Below, piece after piece: positions 19,211 through 27,570 of a stretch of DNA of 64,000 nt. The notes below the pieces were generated by a model that had not been told where the DNA came from, did not search any database, and worked only from the letters and a program-made list of their open reading frames with translations. The stretch covers positions 4,650,001 through 4,714,000 of the forward strand of contig NZ_CP192599.1 in assembly GCF_050632385.1 (NCBI RefSeq). The letters run 5' to 3'. The position numbers were made by a program, and so were the translations under genes. This stretch comes from Humitalea sp050632385 (GTDB lineage Bacteria; Pseudomonadota; Alphaproteobacteria; Acetobacterales; Acetobacteraceae). Position 1 is the stretch's first letter, and the number at the start of each line of letters is the position of its first letter.

Positions 19211-20605
19211 TCAGATGTGCAGCGCGCGCCCTTCGACCGCCAGGGCCGCTTCCTTCACCGCCTCGTTCAGGCTGGGGTGGGCGTGGCAGGTGCGGGCGAT
19301 ATCCTCGCTGCTGGCGCCGAATTCGATCGCCAGGACGATTTCCGCGATCAGCGTCCCGGCATCCGGCCCGATGATATGCGCCCCCAAGACCTTGTCCGTG
19401 TCCTTGTCGGCCAGGATCTTCACGAACCCATCCACATCGCCCATGGCGCGGGCGCGGGCATTGGCCATGAAGGGAAATTTACCGACCTTGTAGGCCTGCC
19501 CGCGGGCCTTCAGCTCTTCCTCGGTCTCGCCGACGCTGGCGACCTCGGGCCACGTGTAGACCACGCCCGGGATGGCCCCGTAGTTCACGTGCCCCGTCTG
19601 CCCGGCCAGGATCTCGGCCAGGGCGACGCCCTCTTCCTCGGCCTTATGGGCCAGCATGGCGCCGGCGATGACGTCGCCGATGGCCCAGATGCCGGGGACG
19701 TTGGTGGCGAAATGCCCGTCGGTCGCGACGCGGCCGCGGTCATCCATGGCCACCCCGACCTCGGCCAGGCCCAGGGATGCCGTATGCGCGCGCCGGCCGA
19801 TGGCGACCAGCACCACATCGGCCTGCAAGGTCTCGGCGGCGCCGCCCGCGGCGGGTTCCAGGGTCAGGGTCACGCCCGTGTCGTCGGTGGTGGCGCCCGT
19901 CACCTTGGTCTTCAGGCGGAACTTGAACCCCTGCTTGCCCAGGATGCGCTCGAACGCCTTGCCCAGTTCATTGTCCATCGTCGGCACCAGCCGATCGAGG
20001 AATTCGACCACCGTCACCTCGGCGCCCAGGCGGCGCCAGACGCTGCCCAGTTCCAGCCCGATCACGCCGCCGCCGATCACCACCAGGTGCTTCGGCACGG
20101 CGGCCAGCTCCAGCGCGCCGGTGCTCGTCACGATCTGCTTCTCGTCCACGGCGACGCCCGGCAGGTTGATGCTGTCCGACCCCGTGGCGATGACGATGTT
20201 CTTGGCGGCATAGGCGGTGTCGCCCACGGTGACCTGGCCGGGCGCGGTGATCCGGCCCTCGCCCTTCAGCCAGGTGATCTTGTTCTTCTTGAACAGGAAT
20301 TCGACGCCCTTGACGTTGGCCGACACGACCTCGCCCTTGCGGGCATGCATCCGTTCCAGGTCCAGGGTCACCGGGCCGACGTTCACGCCATGGTCGGCCA
20401 GCTTGTGGACCGCTTCCTCGTAATGCTCGGAAGAATGCAGCAGCGCCTTGGACGGGATGCAGCCGATGTTCAGGCAGGTGCCGCCCAGGGTGTCGCGCTT
20501 TTCCACGCAGGCGACCTTCAGGCCGAGCTGCGCCGCGCGGATGGCGCAGACATAGCCGCCGGGGCCGGCGCCGATCACGATAACGTCGAAGCCTGTTTCG
20601 CTCAT
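19211..20605 (-). CDS. lpdA: Dihydrolipoyl dehydrogenase (E3)
   Basis: 464 residues, standard length. FAD-binding VIGAGPGGYVCAIRAA, redox-active disulfide GGTCLNIGCIPSK, NAD-binding VVIGGGVIGLELGSVW, and the C-terminal catalytic HAHPSLNE dyad are all present. It reoxidises lipoyl groups of 2-oxoacid dehydrogenase complexes. The ATG at 20605 is chosen because MSETGFDVIVIGAGPGG follows at once. No E1/E2 genes are in the window. It is divergent from the Bug receptor at 20721. Confidence 0.95.
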   Translation of the reverse strand: MSETGFDVIVIGAGPGGYVCAIRAAQLGLKVACVEKRDTLGGTCLNIGCIPSKALLHSSEHYEEAVHKLADHGVNVGPVTLDLERMHARKGEVVSANVKGVEFLFKKNKITWLKGEGRITAPGQVTVGDTAYAAKNIVIATGSDSINLPGVAVDEKQIVTSTGALELAAVPKHLVVIGGGVIGLELGSVWRRLGAEVTVVEFLDRLVPTMDNELGKAFERILGKQGFKFRLKTKVTGATTDDTGVTLTLEPAAGGAAETLQADVVLVAIGRRAHTASLGLAEVGVAMDDRGRVATDGHFATNVPGIWAIGDVIAGAMLAHKAEEEGVALAEILAGQTGHVNYGAIPGVVYTWPEVASVGETEEELKARGQAYKVGKFPFMANARARAMGDVDGFVKILADKDTDKVLGAHIIGPDAGTLIAEIVLAIEFGASSEDIARTCHAHPSLNEAVKEAALAVEGRALHI

Positions 20606-20720
20606 GAAGGCGGCATCCTGCTGGTCGTTCGTCGCTTCATGGCCCGATGCGCCACGCCGGGCAAGGCTTGGCGGCGCGCATGGGGCCTGCGATGAAACGG
20701 CAAAGCCGGAGGAAGCCCCC

Positions 20721-21689
20721 ATGACCGCCATCACCCGACGCGCGCTGCCCCTTTTGGCACTGGCCGCGACACCCGCGATCGCCCAACCCGCCTGGCCCGA
20801 CCGCCCGGTGCGCGTGGTCGTCCCCTTCCCCGGCGGCAGCACGCCCGACATCGCGGCCCGGGCGGTCGCGGCGCATTTCACCACGGTCTTCGGCCAGCCC
20901 TTCGTGATCGACAACCGGGCGGGCGCGGGCGGCAATATCGGCACCGATGCGGTCGCCAAGGCGACGGACGGGCATGTGATCGGCGTGTCGATCAACTCGC
21001 CCCTGGCCGTGGCCCCGGCGCTCTTCCCCAACCTGCCCTACGACCCGCGGCGCGACCTGGTGGCGATTTCGCTGCTGGCGCGGTTGCCCCAACTGCTGGT
21101 GGTGCATCCCTCGGTGCCGGCCAGCGATGTCGCGGGCTTCATCGCCCATGCCCGGGCCAACCCGGGCAAGATGACCTATGGCTCGGTCGGCGCCGGATCG
21201 GGCAGCCATTTGGCGATGGAAGAATTCATGGCCCGTACCGAAACCCGCATGGAACACGCGCCCTATCGCGGCTTCCCCCAGGCGGTGCTGGACCTGGTGG
21301 CCGGGCGGATCGAGGCGATGTTCGTCTCCAGCGGAGCGGTACTGGCACAGGTGCGCGAAGGCCAGGTGCGGGCGCTGGCGGTGACGTCGGATACCCGCAT
21401 CACCCAGCTCCCCGCCGTGCCGACCCTGGCCGAGGCCGGGCTGCCCGGCGCCGCTTCCTATGGCTGGATCGCGCTGATCGCGCCCGCCGCCACGCCCGCC
21501 CCGCGGGTCGCGCGCCTGGCGCAGGAAGCCCAGGCTGCCCTGGCCGACCCACGGACCAAGGCGACGCTGGAAGCCACCGGCTTCGAGATCGTGGCCAGCA
21601 GCCCGGCCGATGCGGCGGCCTATATCGCCGCCGAGGCCGAGCGCTGGGGCGGGCTGGTGCGCCGGCTGGACATCAAGCCGGACGCATAA
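20721..21689 (+). CDS. Tripartite tricarboxylate transporter (Bug/TctC) receptor, second copy
   Basis: 322 residues. A good Shine-Dalgarno (GGAGG) precedes the ATG. The signal peptide ends near AIAQ. Bug hallmarks: PDRPVRVVVPFPGGSTPD, VIDNRAGAGGNIGTD and HAPYRGFPQAVLDL. The usual DGYT motif reads TDGHVIG. The ligand is unknown, probably a carboxylate. It is an orphan without tctAB. It converges on terC across a palindrome-rich gap. Confidence 0.9.
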   Translation: MTAITRRALPLLALAATPAIAQPAWPDRPVRVVVPFPGGSTPDIAARAVAAHFTTVFGQPFVIDNRAGAGGNIGTDAVAKATDGHVIGVSINSPLAVAPALFPNLPYDPRRDLVAISLLARLPQLLVVHPSVPASDVAGFIAHARANPGKMTYGSVGAGSGSHLAMEEFMARTETRMEHAPYRGFPQAVLDLVAGRIEAMFVSSGAVLAQVREGQVRALAVTSDTRITQLPAVPTLAEAGLPGAASYGWIALIAPAATPAPRVARLAQEAQAALADPRTKATLEATGFEIVASSPADAAAYIAAEAERWGGLVRRLDIKPDA

Positions 21690-21710
21690 GCCCCACCCGC
21701 CCGCCGGCGC

Positions 21711-21812
21711 CTGGACCATTTTCCGTTCGCCGAGGCTTACTTCAAATGGTCCAGCCTGTTGTTTTGACGCATTTCCGGAGTCGTCAGGTGAAGGCACCTG
21801 ACTTGAAAATGC
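21711..21812. repeat. Paired palindromic element between convergent genes
   Basis: Two nested structures are visible. First, an 11-bp perfect inverted repeat: CTGGACCATTT at 21711-21721 pairs with AAATGGTCCAG at 21744-21754. Second, an 8-bp perfect stem GTCAGGTG (21783-21790) / CACCTGAC (21795-21802) enclosed by GCATTT (21769-21774) / AAATGC (21807-21812). The element ends one base before the terC stop codon. It could act as a bidirectional terminator or be a copy of a dispersed intergenic palindrome. Confidence 0.75.
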
Positions 21813-22799
21813 TCAATGCGCCGGCTGGCCGCGCGTCTTGTAGAGCGACAGCGCGATCGACCCCGCGATGATGCCGAAGGTCACCACCAGCGCGTATTCC
21901 ACCGGTACCGCCTTGCCACCCGCGAACCAGTTGGCGAGCATCTTCGCGCCCACGATCATCAGCACGATCGACAGCCCATGCTTCAGATACTTGAAGCGGT
22001 GGATGATCCCGGCCAAGGCAAAGTACATCGCCCGCAGGCCCAGGATGGCAAAGACATTGGCCGTGTAGACGATGAAGGCGTCGTCGGTGACGGCGAAAAT
22101 CGCGGGAATGCTGTCCAACGCAAAGACCAGGTCGGTCAACTCGACCAGCACCAGCACCAGGGCGAGCGGCGTCAGCATCCACTTGCCATTCTCACGCCAG
22201 GTGAAGGCGCTGCCCCGGAAATCGCTGGTCACCGGCAGTTTGCGGCGCATCCACAGCATCAGCGGGTTCTGGGTCGGGTCGCCGTCCTCCTCACCCACGC
22301 TGCGCAGCATCTTCCAGCCGCTGTAGATCAGGAAGGCGCCGAAGAGGATCATGATCCAGTCGAACTCGCGGATCAGCGATGTGCCGACCACGATCATCAC
22401 GCCGCGCATCACCAGCGCACCCAGGATGCCCCAGAACAGCACGCGATGCTGATAGGCCGGGGGCACGCCGAACTTGGCGAAGATCAGGACGAAGATGAAG
22501 ATATTGTCGACCGACAGCGCCCATTCGATGACGTAGCCGGTCAGGAATTCAAGGCTGCGGGTATGCCGTATCTCCTCGGTCGCGCCATAGGTCATGCGCA
22601 GATACACGAAGAATAGCAGCGCCAGCCCGACATAGGCCGCCGATTTGATCAGCGCCGTCGTGACCGGCACGGCGACCGGCTGGCCGTCCGGCCCCTTCTT
22701 CGAAAAAAGCCCAAGGTCGAACAGCAGCAGCAGCAGCACGCCGCCGTTGAAAATCACCCAAAACCAGATGTTCGCTTCCACGCCCAAAAATCTCCCCAT
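21813..22799 (-). CDS. TerC-family integral membrane protein
   Basis: 328 residues with about seven to nine membrane helices. The family core is visible: ALSVDNIFIFVLIFAKFGVP with the acidic residues in the helix, and ALVLVLVELTDLVFALDSIPA with the second acidic cluster. TerC/Alx proteins export Mn(II) or act with secretion, in addition to the old tellurium-resistance label. The start is placed at MGRFLGVEAN rather than 15 codons upstream because the extra residues are not hydrophobic. A 365-bp gap separates it from the divergent tatA. Confidence 0.9.
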   Translation of the reverse strand: MGRFLGVEANIWFWVIFNGGVLLLLLFDLGLFSKKGPDGQPVAVPVTTALIKSAAYVGLALLFFVYLRMTYGATEEIRHTRSLEFLTGYVIEWALSVDNIFIFVLIFAKFGVPPAYQHRVLFWGILGALVMRGVMIVVGTSLIREFDWIMILFGAFLIYSGWKMLRSVGEEDGDPTQNPLMLWMRRKLPVTSDFRGSAFTWRENGKWMLTPLALVLVLVELTDLVFALDSIPAIFAVTDDAFIVYTANVFAILGLRAMYFALAGIIHRFKYLKHGLSIVLMIVGAKMLANWFAGGKAVPVEYALVVTFGIIAGSIALSLYKTRGQPAH

Positions 22800-23164
22800 A
22801 CGGCCGGAGTGGGCGACAGACTTCGGGCCCCCGCTCTCGGCCACCCAACGGATGGCGATCCGACATCACGCGGGCACCCCCTGGGGATCGCTCCTGGGGG
22901 ATGCCGGCGCCAGAGGGGCCCGGATCAGGTGTCCATCTAGTAATCTTTCGGACAGGTGGCAAGTGGGAAATTGCCTGGCGGAACATTGCCCCGCGCCGCT
23001 TGAGTCGGGCGGGGCGTGCGACCATGTCAGGCGTCCACGGGCCGAACCGGGCGGTGCGTGGGCGGGGCGGTTTGCGCCCGGCCGGATGAACGCTTAGATA
23101 CCCGGGAAGTCACACACAGCGGCCAGGGCAGAAGCGCCCGCCGCGTAAAAATCGGGGCGCGACG
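22800..23164. other. 365-bp divergent intergenic region between terC and tatA
   Basis: No convincing coding sequence is seen. It holds a CCCCC (22877-22881) / GGGGG (22896-22900) hairpin and a TGTCC (22930-22934) / GGACA (22950-22954) stem with an A/T-rich loop. On the terC strand these would lie in a leader of roughly 100-160 nt. I looked for the manganese (yybP-ykoY) riboswitch that often precedes terC-type genes and did not find its conserved core. Confidence 0.5.
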
Positions 23165-23431
23165 ATGGGTTCCTTCAGCATCTGGCATTGGCTGATCGTG
23201 CTGATGGTCGTGTTGCTGCTGTTCGGCAGCGGCAAGATCAGCGGCCTGATGGGCGATCTGGCCAAGGGTATCAAATCCTTCAAGGCAAACATGAAGGAAG
23301 ACGAAAAGGACGCCTCGATGGAGGCGCAGGCCCCGGCGACGCCGCCGGCCGGCAGCATCCCCGGCCCCGCCGGTGCGACGGCCCAGGCGACGACCGCCCA
23401 GCCGGCCGCGTCGAGCCGCCCGGCCGCCTGA
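23165..23431 (+). CDS. tatA: Twin-arginine translocase subunit TatA
   Basis: 88 residues: one N-terminal membrane helix (SIWHWLIVLMVVLLLFG), the FGSGKISGLMGDL hinge and amphipathic helix, then a disordered Ala/Pro-rich tail. It forms the pore of the Tat system that exports folded proteins, such as the Tat-leader receptor at 8004. tatB and tatC are not adjacent, which is unusual but common in alphaproteobacteria with a separate tatA. It ends at a strong hairpin terminator. Confidence 0.92.
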   Translation: MGSFSIWHWLIVLMVVLLLFGSGKISGLMGDLAKGIKSFKANMKEDEKDASMEAQAPATPPAGSIPGPAGATAQATTAQPAASSRPAA

Positions 23432-23432
23432 T

Positions 23433-23469
23433 CCGATCCAGCCCCGCTTGGGGCTGGAGATCGGGTTTT
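23433..23469 (+). terminator. Rho-independent terminator after tatA
   Basis: The stem CCAGCCCC / GGGGCTGG closes a GCTT loop. It is extended by CCGAT / ATCGG, and GTTTT follows. It lies directly after the tatA stop and before mtnB, so the methionine-salvage genes probably have their own promoter or depend on readthrough. Confidence 0.85.
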
Positions 23470-23473
23470 CGTC

Positions 23474-24091
23474 ATGACGCCCATTCCCGGCGGCATCGCG
23501 GCAGCCATTTGCGCCGCAGGGCGCCGGTTGGATGCGCGTGGCTGGGTTCCGGCCACGGCCGGCAATTTTTCCATGCGCCTGGGCGCGGACCGGATCGCCG
23601 TCACGCGATCCGGCTTCCATAAGGGCTTCCTGACCCCTGCGGCCCTGATGGTCGTGGACCTGGACGGTCGGCCGGAAGACGCAGCCCTTTGGCCATCGGC
23701 CGAAACCGGCCTGCATTGCGGCATCTATCGCCGCTTTCCGGAAACCGGTGCCGTGCTGCACGGCCATTCCATTGCCAATACGGTGCTGTCGTGCGCCGCC
23801 GGCGATGATCTGATCCTGGAAAATTATGAATTGTTGAAGGCGTTTCCGGGTCTGGCCACCCACGAAGCCCGCGTCGCGGTGCCCGTGGTGGACAATGACC
23901 AGGACATCGCCCGCATGCAGCGCGTGGTGGAGACCCGCTGGCGCGACATGGGCGGTGCGGCCCCGCCGGGGTATCTGATCCGCGGCCACGGATCCTATAT
24001 CTGGGCCGACAGCATGCCCGCCGCCCTGGCGCGGTTCGAGGCGCTGGAATTCATGCTCGCCTGCGAACTCGCCACAAGGAGGATCCCGTGA
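23474..24091 (+). CDS. mtnB: Methylthioribulose-1-phosphate dehydratase
   Basis: 205 residues, class II aldolase fold. The GNFSMRL motif, TRSGFHKG, the zinc-binding HGHS pair and the third His in IRGHGSYIW are visible. MtnB dehydrates 5-methylthioribulose 1-phosphate in the methionine salvage pathway. It is the first gene of mtnB-mtnD-mtnC; its stop overlaps the GTG start of mtnD. Confidence 0.93.
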   Translation: MTPIPGGIAAAICAAGRRLDARGWVPATAGNFSMRLGADRIAVTRSGFHKGFLTPAALMVVDLDGRPEDAALWPSAETGLHCGIYRRFPETGAVLHGHSIANTVLSCAAGDDLILENYELLKAFPGLATHEARVAVPVVDNDQDIARMQRVVETRWRDMGGAAPPGYLIRGHGSYIWADSMPAALARFEALEFMLACELATRRIP

Positions 24092-24627
24092 GCCGCCTGA
24101 CCGTCTGGAACGCTGGCGACACCAGCGTCGAAACCACCACCGAGGACGCGGCCGACATCGCCCGCATCCTGGCCGATATCAATGTCCGCTTCGAACGCTG
24201 GGACATCGCCCCGCTGCCGCCGGGCGCCTCGGCGGAGGATGTGCTGGCGGCCTATCGCCCGCGCCTGGATGCCTTCATGGACGGCACCGCCGCCGGCAGC
24301 AGCGATGTCATCCGCCTGACCCCCGATCATCCGATGAAGGATGCGCTGCGCCAGAAATTCCTGGACGAGCACATCCATACCGAGGACGAGATCCGCTTCT
24401 TCCATGAAGGTTCGGGGAATTTCGTCATCCACGCCAATGGCCGCGTCTATGACGCGCATTGCACCGCGGGCGACCTGATCAGCGTGCCGGCCGACTACAA
24501 GCATTGGTTCGATGCGGGTGAGGCACCGAATTTCACCGCCCTGCGTGTCTTCACCGACACAAGCGGCTGGACGCCGCATTACACGGGCACGGACATGGCC
24601 AAGCGCTTCCCCGCCGACACGCAGTGA
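24088..24627 (+). CDS. mtnD: Acireductone dioxygenase
   Basis: 179 residues, cupin fold. Metal ligands are in HIHTEDEIRFF (His, His, Glu) and in YKHWFD (His). The GTG start overlaps the mtnB stop. The enzyme converts acireductone to 2-oxo-4-methylthiobutanoate and formate with Fe(II), or to an off-pathway product with Ni(II). It is followed without a gap by mtnC. Confidence 0.95.
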   Translation: MSRLTVWNAGDTSVETTTEDAADIARILADINVRFERWDIAPLPPGASAEDVLAAYRPRLDAFMDGTAAGSSDVIRLTPDHPMKDALRQKFLDEHIHTEDEIRFFHEGSGNFVIHANGRVYDAHCTAGDLISVPADYKHWFDAGEAPNFTALRVFTDTSGWTPHYTGTDMAKRFPADTQ

Positions 24628-25319
24628 CGCGCCCAACCGCGATCCTGGTCGATATCGAGGGCACCACCAGCGCCATCGCCTTCGTGAAGGACACCCTGTT
24701 CCCCTTCGCGGAGGCCGCACTCGACAATTTCCTGGCGGATCACGCCAAGGACCCGGCGGTGGCGGCACTGGTCGATGACGTGCGCGCCCTGGCCCCCGGC
24801 CAGGATCCGGCGGCCGCCCTGCGCGGCTGGATGGCGGCGGATGCCAAGGTCACGCCGCTGAAAACCCTCCAGGGCATGATCTGGGAGGCGGGGTTCAAAG
24901 ACGGCCGCCTCCAGGGCCACCTCTGGCCCGATGTGGCGGCGTGTTTGCGCGCCTGGTCCTCGGCCGGATTGCGGCTCTACGTCTATTCCTCGGGCTCGAC
25001 CCGTGCCCAAAAGCTGCTGTTCGGCCATTCTGTCGCGGGCGATTTGGCGGGGCTGTTTGGGGGCTTCTTCGACACGGCGGTCGGGCCGAAGCGCGACCCG
25101 GCCTCCTACCGCAGCATCGCCGCGGGTTTGAACCTGCCGGCGCAGGAAGTCCTGTTCCTGTCCGACATCGCCGAGGAATGCGACGCCGCCCGCACCGCCG
25201 GCCTGCAAACCTGCCGCCTGGTGCGCCCCGGTGATGGCACCCTGCCAGGCAGCACGCATCCGGAAGCCGTCGATTTCCCGGCCGTCGCCGCGGCATTCGG
25301 GCTGCCGCGCCCGGGCTGA
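24624..25319 (+). CDS. mtnC: Enolase-phosphatase E1
   Basis: 231 residues of the HAD superfamily. Motif I is VDIEGTTS, motif II lies in VYSSGST, the Lys in GPKRDPASY and motif III in FLSDIAEEC. It enolises and dephosphorylates 2,3-diketo-5-methylthiopentyl-1-phosphate to acireductone. The GTG start overlaps the mtnD stop. mtnA, mtnK and mtnP are not in the window and must lie elsewhere. Confidence 0.95.
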   Translation: MTRPTAILVDIEGTTSAIAFVKDTLFPFAEAALDNFLADHAKDPAVAALVDDVRALAPGQDPAAALRGWMAADAKVTPLKTLQGMIWEAGFKDGRLQGHLWPDVAACLRAWSSAGLRLYVYSSGSTRAQKLLFGHSVAGDLAGLFGGFFDTAVGPKRDPASYRSIAAGLNLPAQEVLFLSDIAEECDAARTAGLQTCRLVRPGDGTLPGSTHPEAVDFPAVAAAFGLPRPG

Positions 25320-25383
25320 CTCGGCCCCACCGACCGCGTAGGGTGCGCCCGCCACCCGACCCCCCGAGCCACGGGAGCCCACG

Positions 25384-26370
25384 ATGCTGACCACCTACAC
25401 GCTGGAAAACGGCATCGTCGTCACACGGCTGGGGGTCCAGCCGACCGACGTCTTGTCGCGCGCCGTCTGGCTCGACCTGTTGAACCCGACATTGGAAGAA
25501 GAACGCGCGGTGCAGGAGGCGTTGCGCCTGGAAATCCCGACGCGCGAGGAAATGCAGGAGATCGAGAGCAGCTCCCGCCTGTATCGGGAAGAAGACACGC
25601 TCTTTCTCACCGCCAACTTCCTCTACGGCGTGGAAAGCGGCGAATATGGCTCGACCGCGATTTCCTTCGTGCTCGCCAGCAGCGCCCTGGTCACGGTGCG
25701 CTATGCGACGCCAAAAGCCTTCCCCTCCTTCATCGCGCGGCTGACGCGCCAGCCGCAGACGCTGCTGAGCTGCCCCGATGCGGTGATGCTGCATCTGTTC
25801 GAACAGGTCGTGGACCGGCTCGCCGATATCCTGGAACGGATCGGCGCCGACATGGACCGCGCCAGCAAGGCCGCCTTCCGCACCGCGCGTGGTGAGATGA
25901 AAGCCTCCGTGCGCGACCGGGAATTGAAGAACGCGCTGATCGTCCTGGGTGAAGTGGGGGAAGTCACGACCCGTGCCTCGGAAACCCTGCTCGGCCTGAA
26001 CCGGATCCTGACCTTCGTCGGCGCGGAAAAGGCGACCGCCGTGCGCAAGGAAAACCAGCCGCTGATCAAGACGCTGGTGCGCGACGTGCGAAGCCTGGTC
26101 GAACACGCCAATGTCCTGAACGCCAAGGCAGGGTTTTTGCTCGATGCCGTGCTCGGCATCATCAATGTCGAGCAGAACGCGATCATCAAGACCTTCACGG
26201 TGGCCTCGGTCGCACTGATGCCGCCGACCCTGGTCGCCAGCATCTACGGCATGAATTTTCGGTCCATGCCGGAACTGGACTGGAGCTTCGGCTACCCCGT
26301 GGCGCTGGGCGTCATGCTCTGCACGGCGATCCTGCCGCTGCTGTATTTCAAGCGGAAGGGGTGGTTGTAG
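25384..26370 (+). CDS. corA: CorA-family Mg2+/Co2+ transporter
   Basis: 328 residues. The large cytoplasmic domain (about 1-265) leads to two C-terminal membrane helices. The signature YGMNF lies between them, and the C-terminal basic tail is FKRKGWL. It forms a pentameric channel for Mg2+ (also Co2+, Ni2+). A Shine-Dalgarno-like GGGAG precedes the ATG. It converges with the ROK kinase gene, overlapping its 3' end by 23 bp. Confidence 0.93.
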   Translation: MLTTYTLENGIVVTRLGVQPTDVLSRAVWLDLLNPTLEEERAVQEALRLEIPTREEMQEIESSSRLYREEDTLFLTANFLYGVESGEYGSTAISFVLASSALVTVRYATPKAFPSFIARLTRQPQTLLSCPDAVMLHLFEQVVDRLADILERIGADMDRASKAAFRTARGEMKASVRDRELKNALIVLGEVGEVTTRASETLLGLNRILTFVGAEKATAVRKENQPLIKTLVRDVRSLVEHANVLNAKAGFLLDAVLGIINVEQNAIIKTFTVASVALMPPTLVASIYGMNFRSMPELDWSFGYPVALGVMLCTAILPLLYFKRKGWL

Positions 26371-27250
26371 CGTCGTCCCACAAGCGCGCCGCCCCCAGCA
26401 CGCCCGAACTGTCGCCATGCTGCGCGGGCCGCAGCACCACCTGCTTCACATCGCCAAAGATCCAGGGCGCCATCAGCCCCGGCACCTGCTCATACAGATG
26501 CGGCAGGTTCGACAACCCGCCCGCCAGCACGATGCAATCGGGGTCCAGGATATTGGCGATCATCGCCAGCGCCCGCGCCAGCCGGTCGGCGTGGCGGGCG
26601 ATGGCCGCCGTGGCGCGGGGATCGCCAGCCTTGGCGCGCGACACCGCCTCATGCCCCGTCGCCGTCCCCGCATCGGCGGCCAGCGCGGGGCCTGGCAGGA
26701 AGGTCTCGGTGCAGCCGGCGCGGCCGCACCAGCAGCGCGGCCCGGGGTATTCGCCGGGCGTCATCCAGGGCAGCGGCGTATGGCCCCATTCGCCGGCGAT
26801 GCCGTTCAACCCTTCCAGCACGCGCCCATTGACGACGATCCCGCCACCGACCCCAGTGCCCAGGATGACAGCAAAAACGGTACCGAACCCGGCGCCGGCG
26901 CCATCGGCCGCCTCGGACAGCGCCAGGCAATTGGCGTCGTTGGCGATGCGGACCTCACGCCCCAGGCGGGCCGACAGGTCGGTGCCAAAGGCGCGGCCGT
27001 TCAGCGCCTGGGTATTGGCGTTGCGGATCAGCCCGGTCGCCGGCGACGGGCTGCCCGGGATGCCGATGCCGACAGTGCCGCTTGTGCCGGTCTCGGCCTC
27101 GGCCGCCGCGACCAGGCCTGCGATCGCCTCCACGATGGCCGCGTAATCGCCCGAGGGCGTCGGCACCCGCCGGCGCAGCAGCGCACGCCCATCGGCGCCG
27201 AGCGCCACGATTTCCGTCTTGGTGCCGCCCAGGTCGATGCCAATTCTCAT
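26348..27250 (-). CDS. ROK-family sugar kinase (fructokinase/glucokinase-like)
   Basis: 300 residues. The N-terminal ATP-binding GIDLGGTKTE, catalytic Asp in ANDANCLALSEA, the ILGTGVGGG motif, GEWGHTPLPW and the zinc site CWCGRAGCTETFL define an ATP-dependent ROK kinase without a DNA-binding domain, so it is an enzyme rather than a repressor. Similarity of motifs favours a Mak-type fructokinase or N-acetylhexosamine kinase; the sugar is not certain. It is divergent from tusA. Confidence 0.88.
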   Translation of the reverse strand: MRIGIDLGGTKTEIVALGADGRALLRRRVPTPSGDYAAIVEAIAGLVAAAEAETGTSGTVGIGIPGSPSPATGLIRNANTQALNGRAFGTDLSARLGREVRIANDANCLALSEAADGAGAGFGTVFAVILGTGVGGGIVVNGRVLEGLNGIAGEWGHTPLPWMTPGEYPGPRCWCGRAGCTETFLPGPALAADAGTATGHEAVSRAKAGDPRATAAIARHADRLARALAMIANILDPDCIVLAGGLSNLPHLYEQVPGLMAPWIFGDVKQVVLRPAQHGDSSGVLGAARLWDDATTTPSA

Positions 27251-27327
27251 GTCCCAAGCCTGCGGGGCCAGCCACGCGCAGGCAACCCCGGCTTGCGGGC
27301 GGCCCTCTGGAGTGGTGGAGTCATCTC

Positions 27328-27570
27328 ATGTCCGAGACAACCATCGACCTGAGCGGGCTGACCTGCCCGCTGCCCGTCCTGAAGGCCAACAAGGCCCTGC
27401 GCGGCATGCCCCCGGGCGCCAGGCTGACGGTGATCGCGACCGACCCCGCCTCGGTCGCCGATTTCCACGCCTATGCCAAGGAAACCGGCCACGCGCTGGT
27501 CTCGGTCAGCGAACAGAAAGGCGCCTGGCGCTTCACCCTGCGCCGGCGTGAGGATGCGCCGACCACATGA
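27328..27570 (+). CDS. tusA: Sulfur carrier protein TusA family
   Basis: 80 residues. The N-terminal LSGLTCPLPVLKANKAL motif has the active Cys and the CPxP signature. The TusA fold relays persulfide sulfur for tRNA thiolation or other sulfur transfer. Its stop overlaps the next gene's start by ATGA. A TsdA-like cytochrome and a TauE-type exporter elsewhere in the window also relate to sulfur, but are not linked in an operon with it. Confidence 0.9.
   Translation: MSETTIDLSGLTCPLPVLKANKALRGMPPGARLTVIATDPASVADFHAYAKETGHALVSVSEQKGAWRFTLRRREDAPTT

Noticed and set aside
22800..22980. Manganese (yybP-ykoY) riboswitch before terC
   Set aside because: The conserved GGGGAGUA-type core and its partner strand were not found; only generic hairpins are visible.
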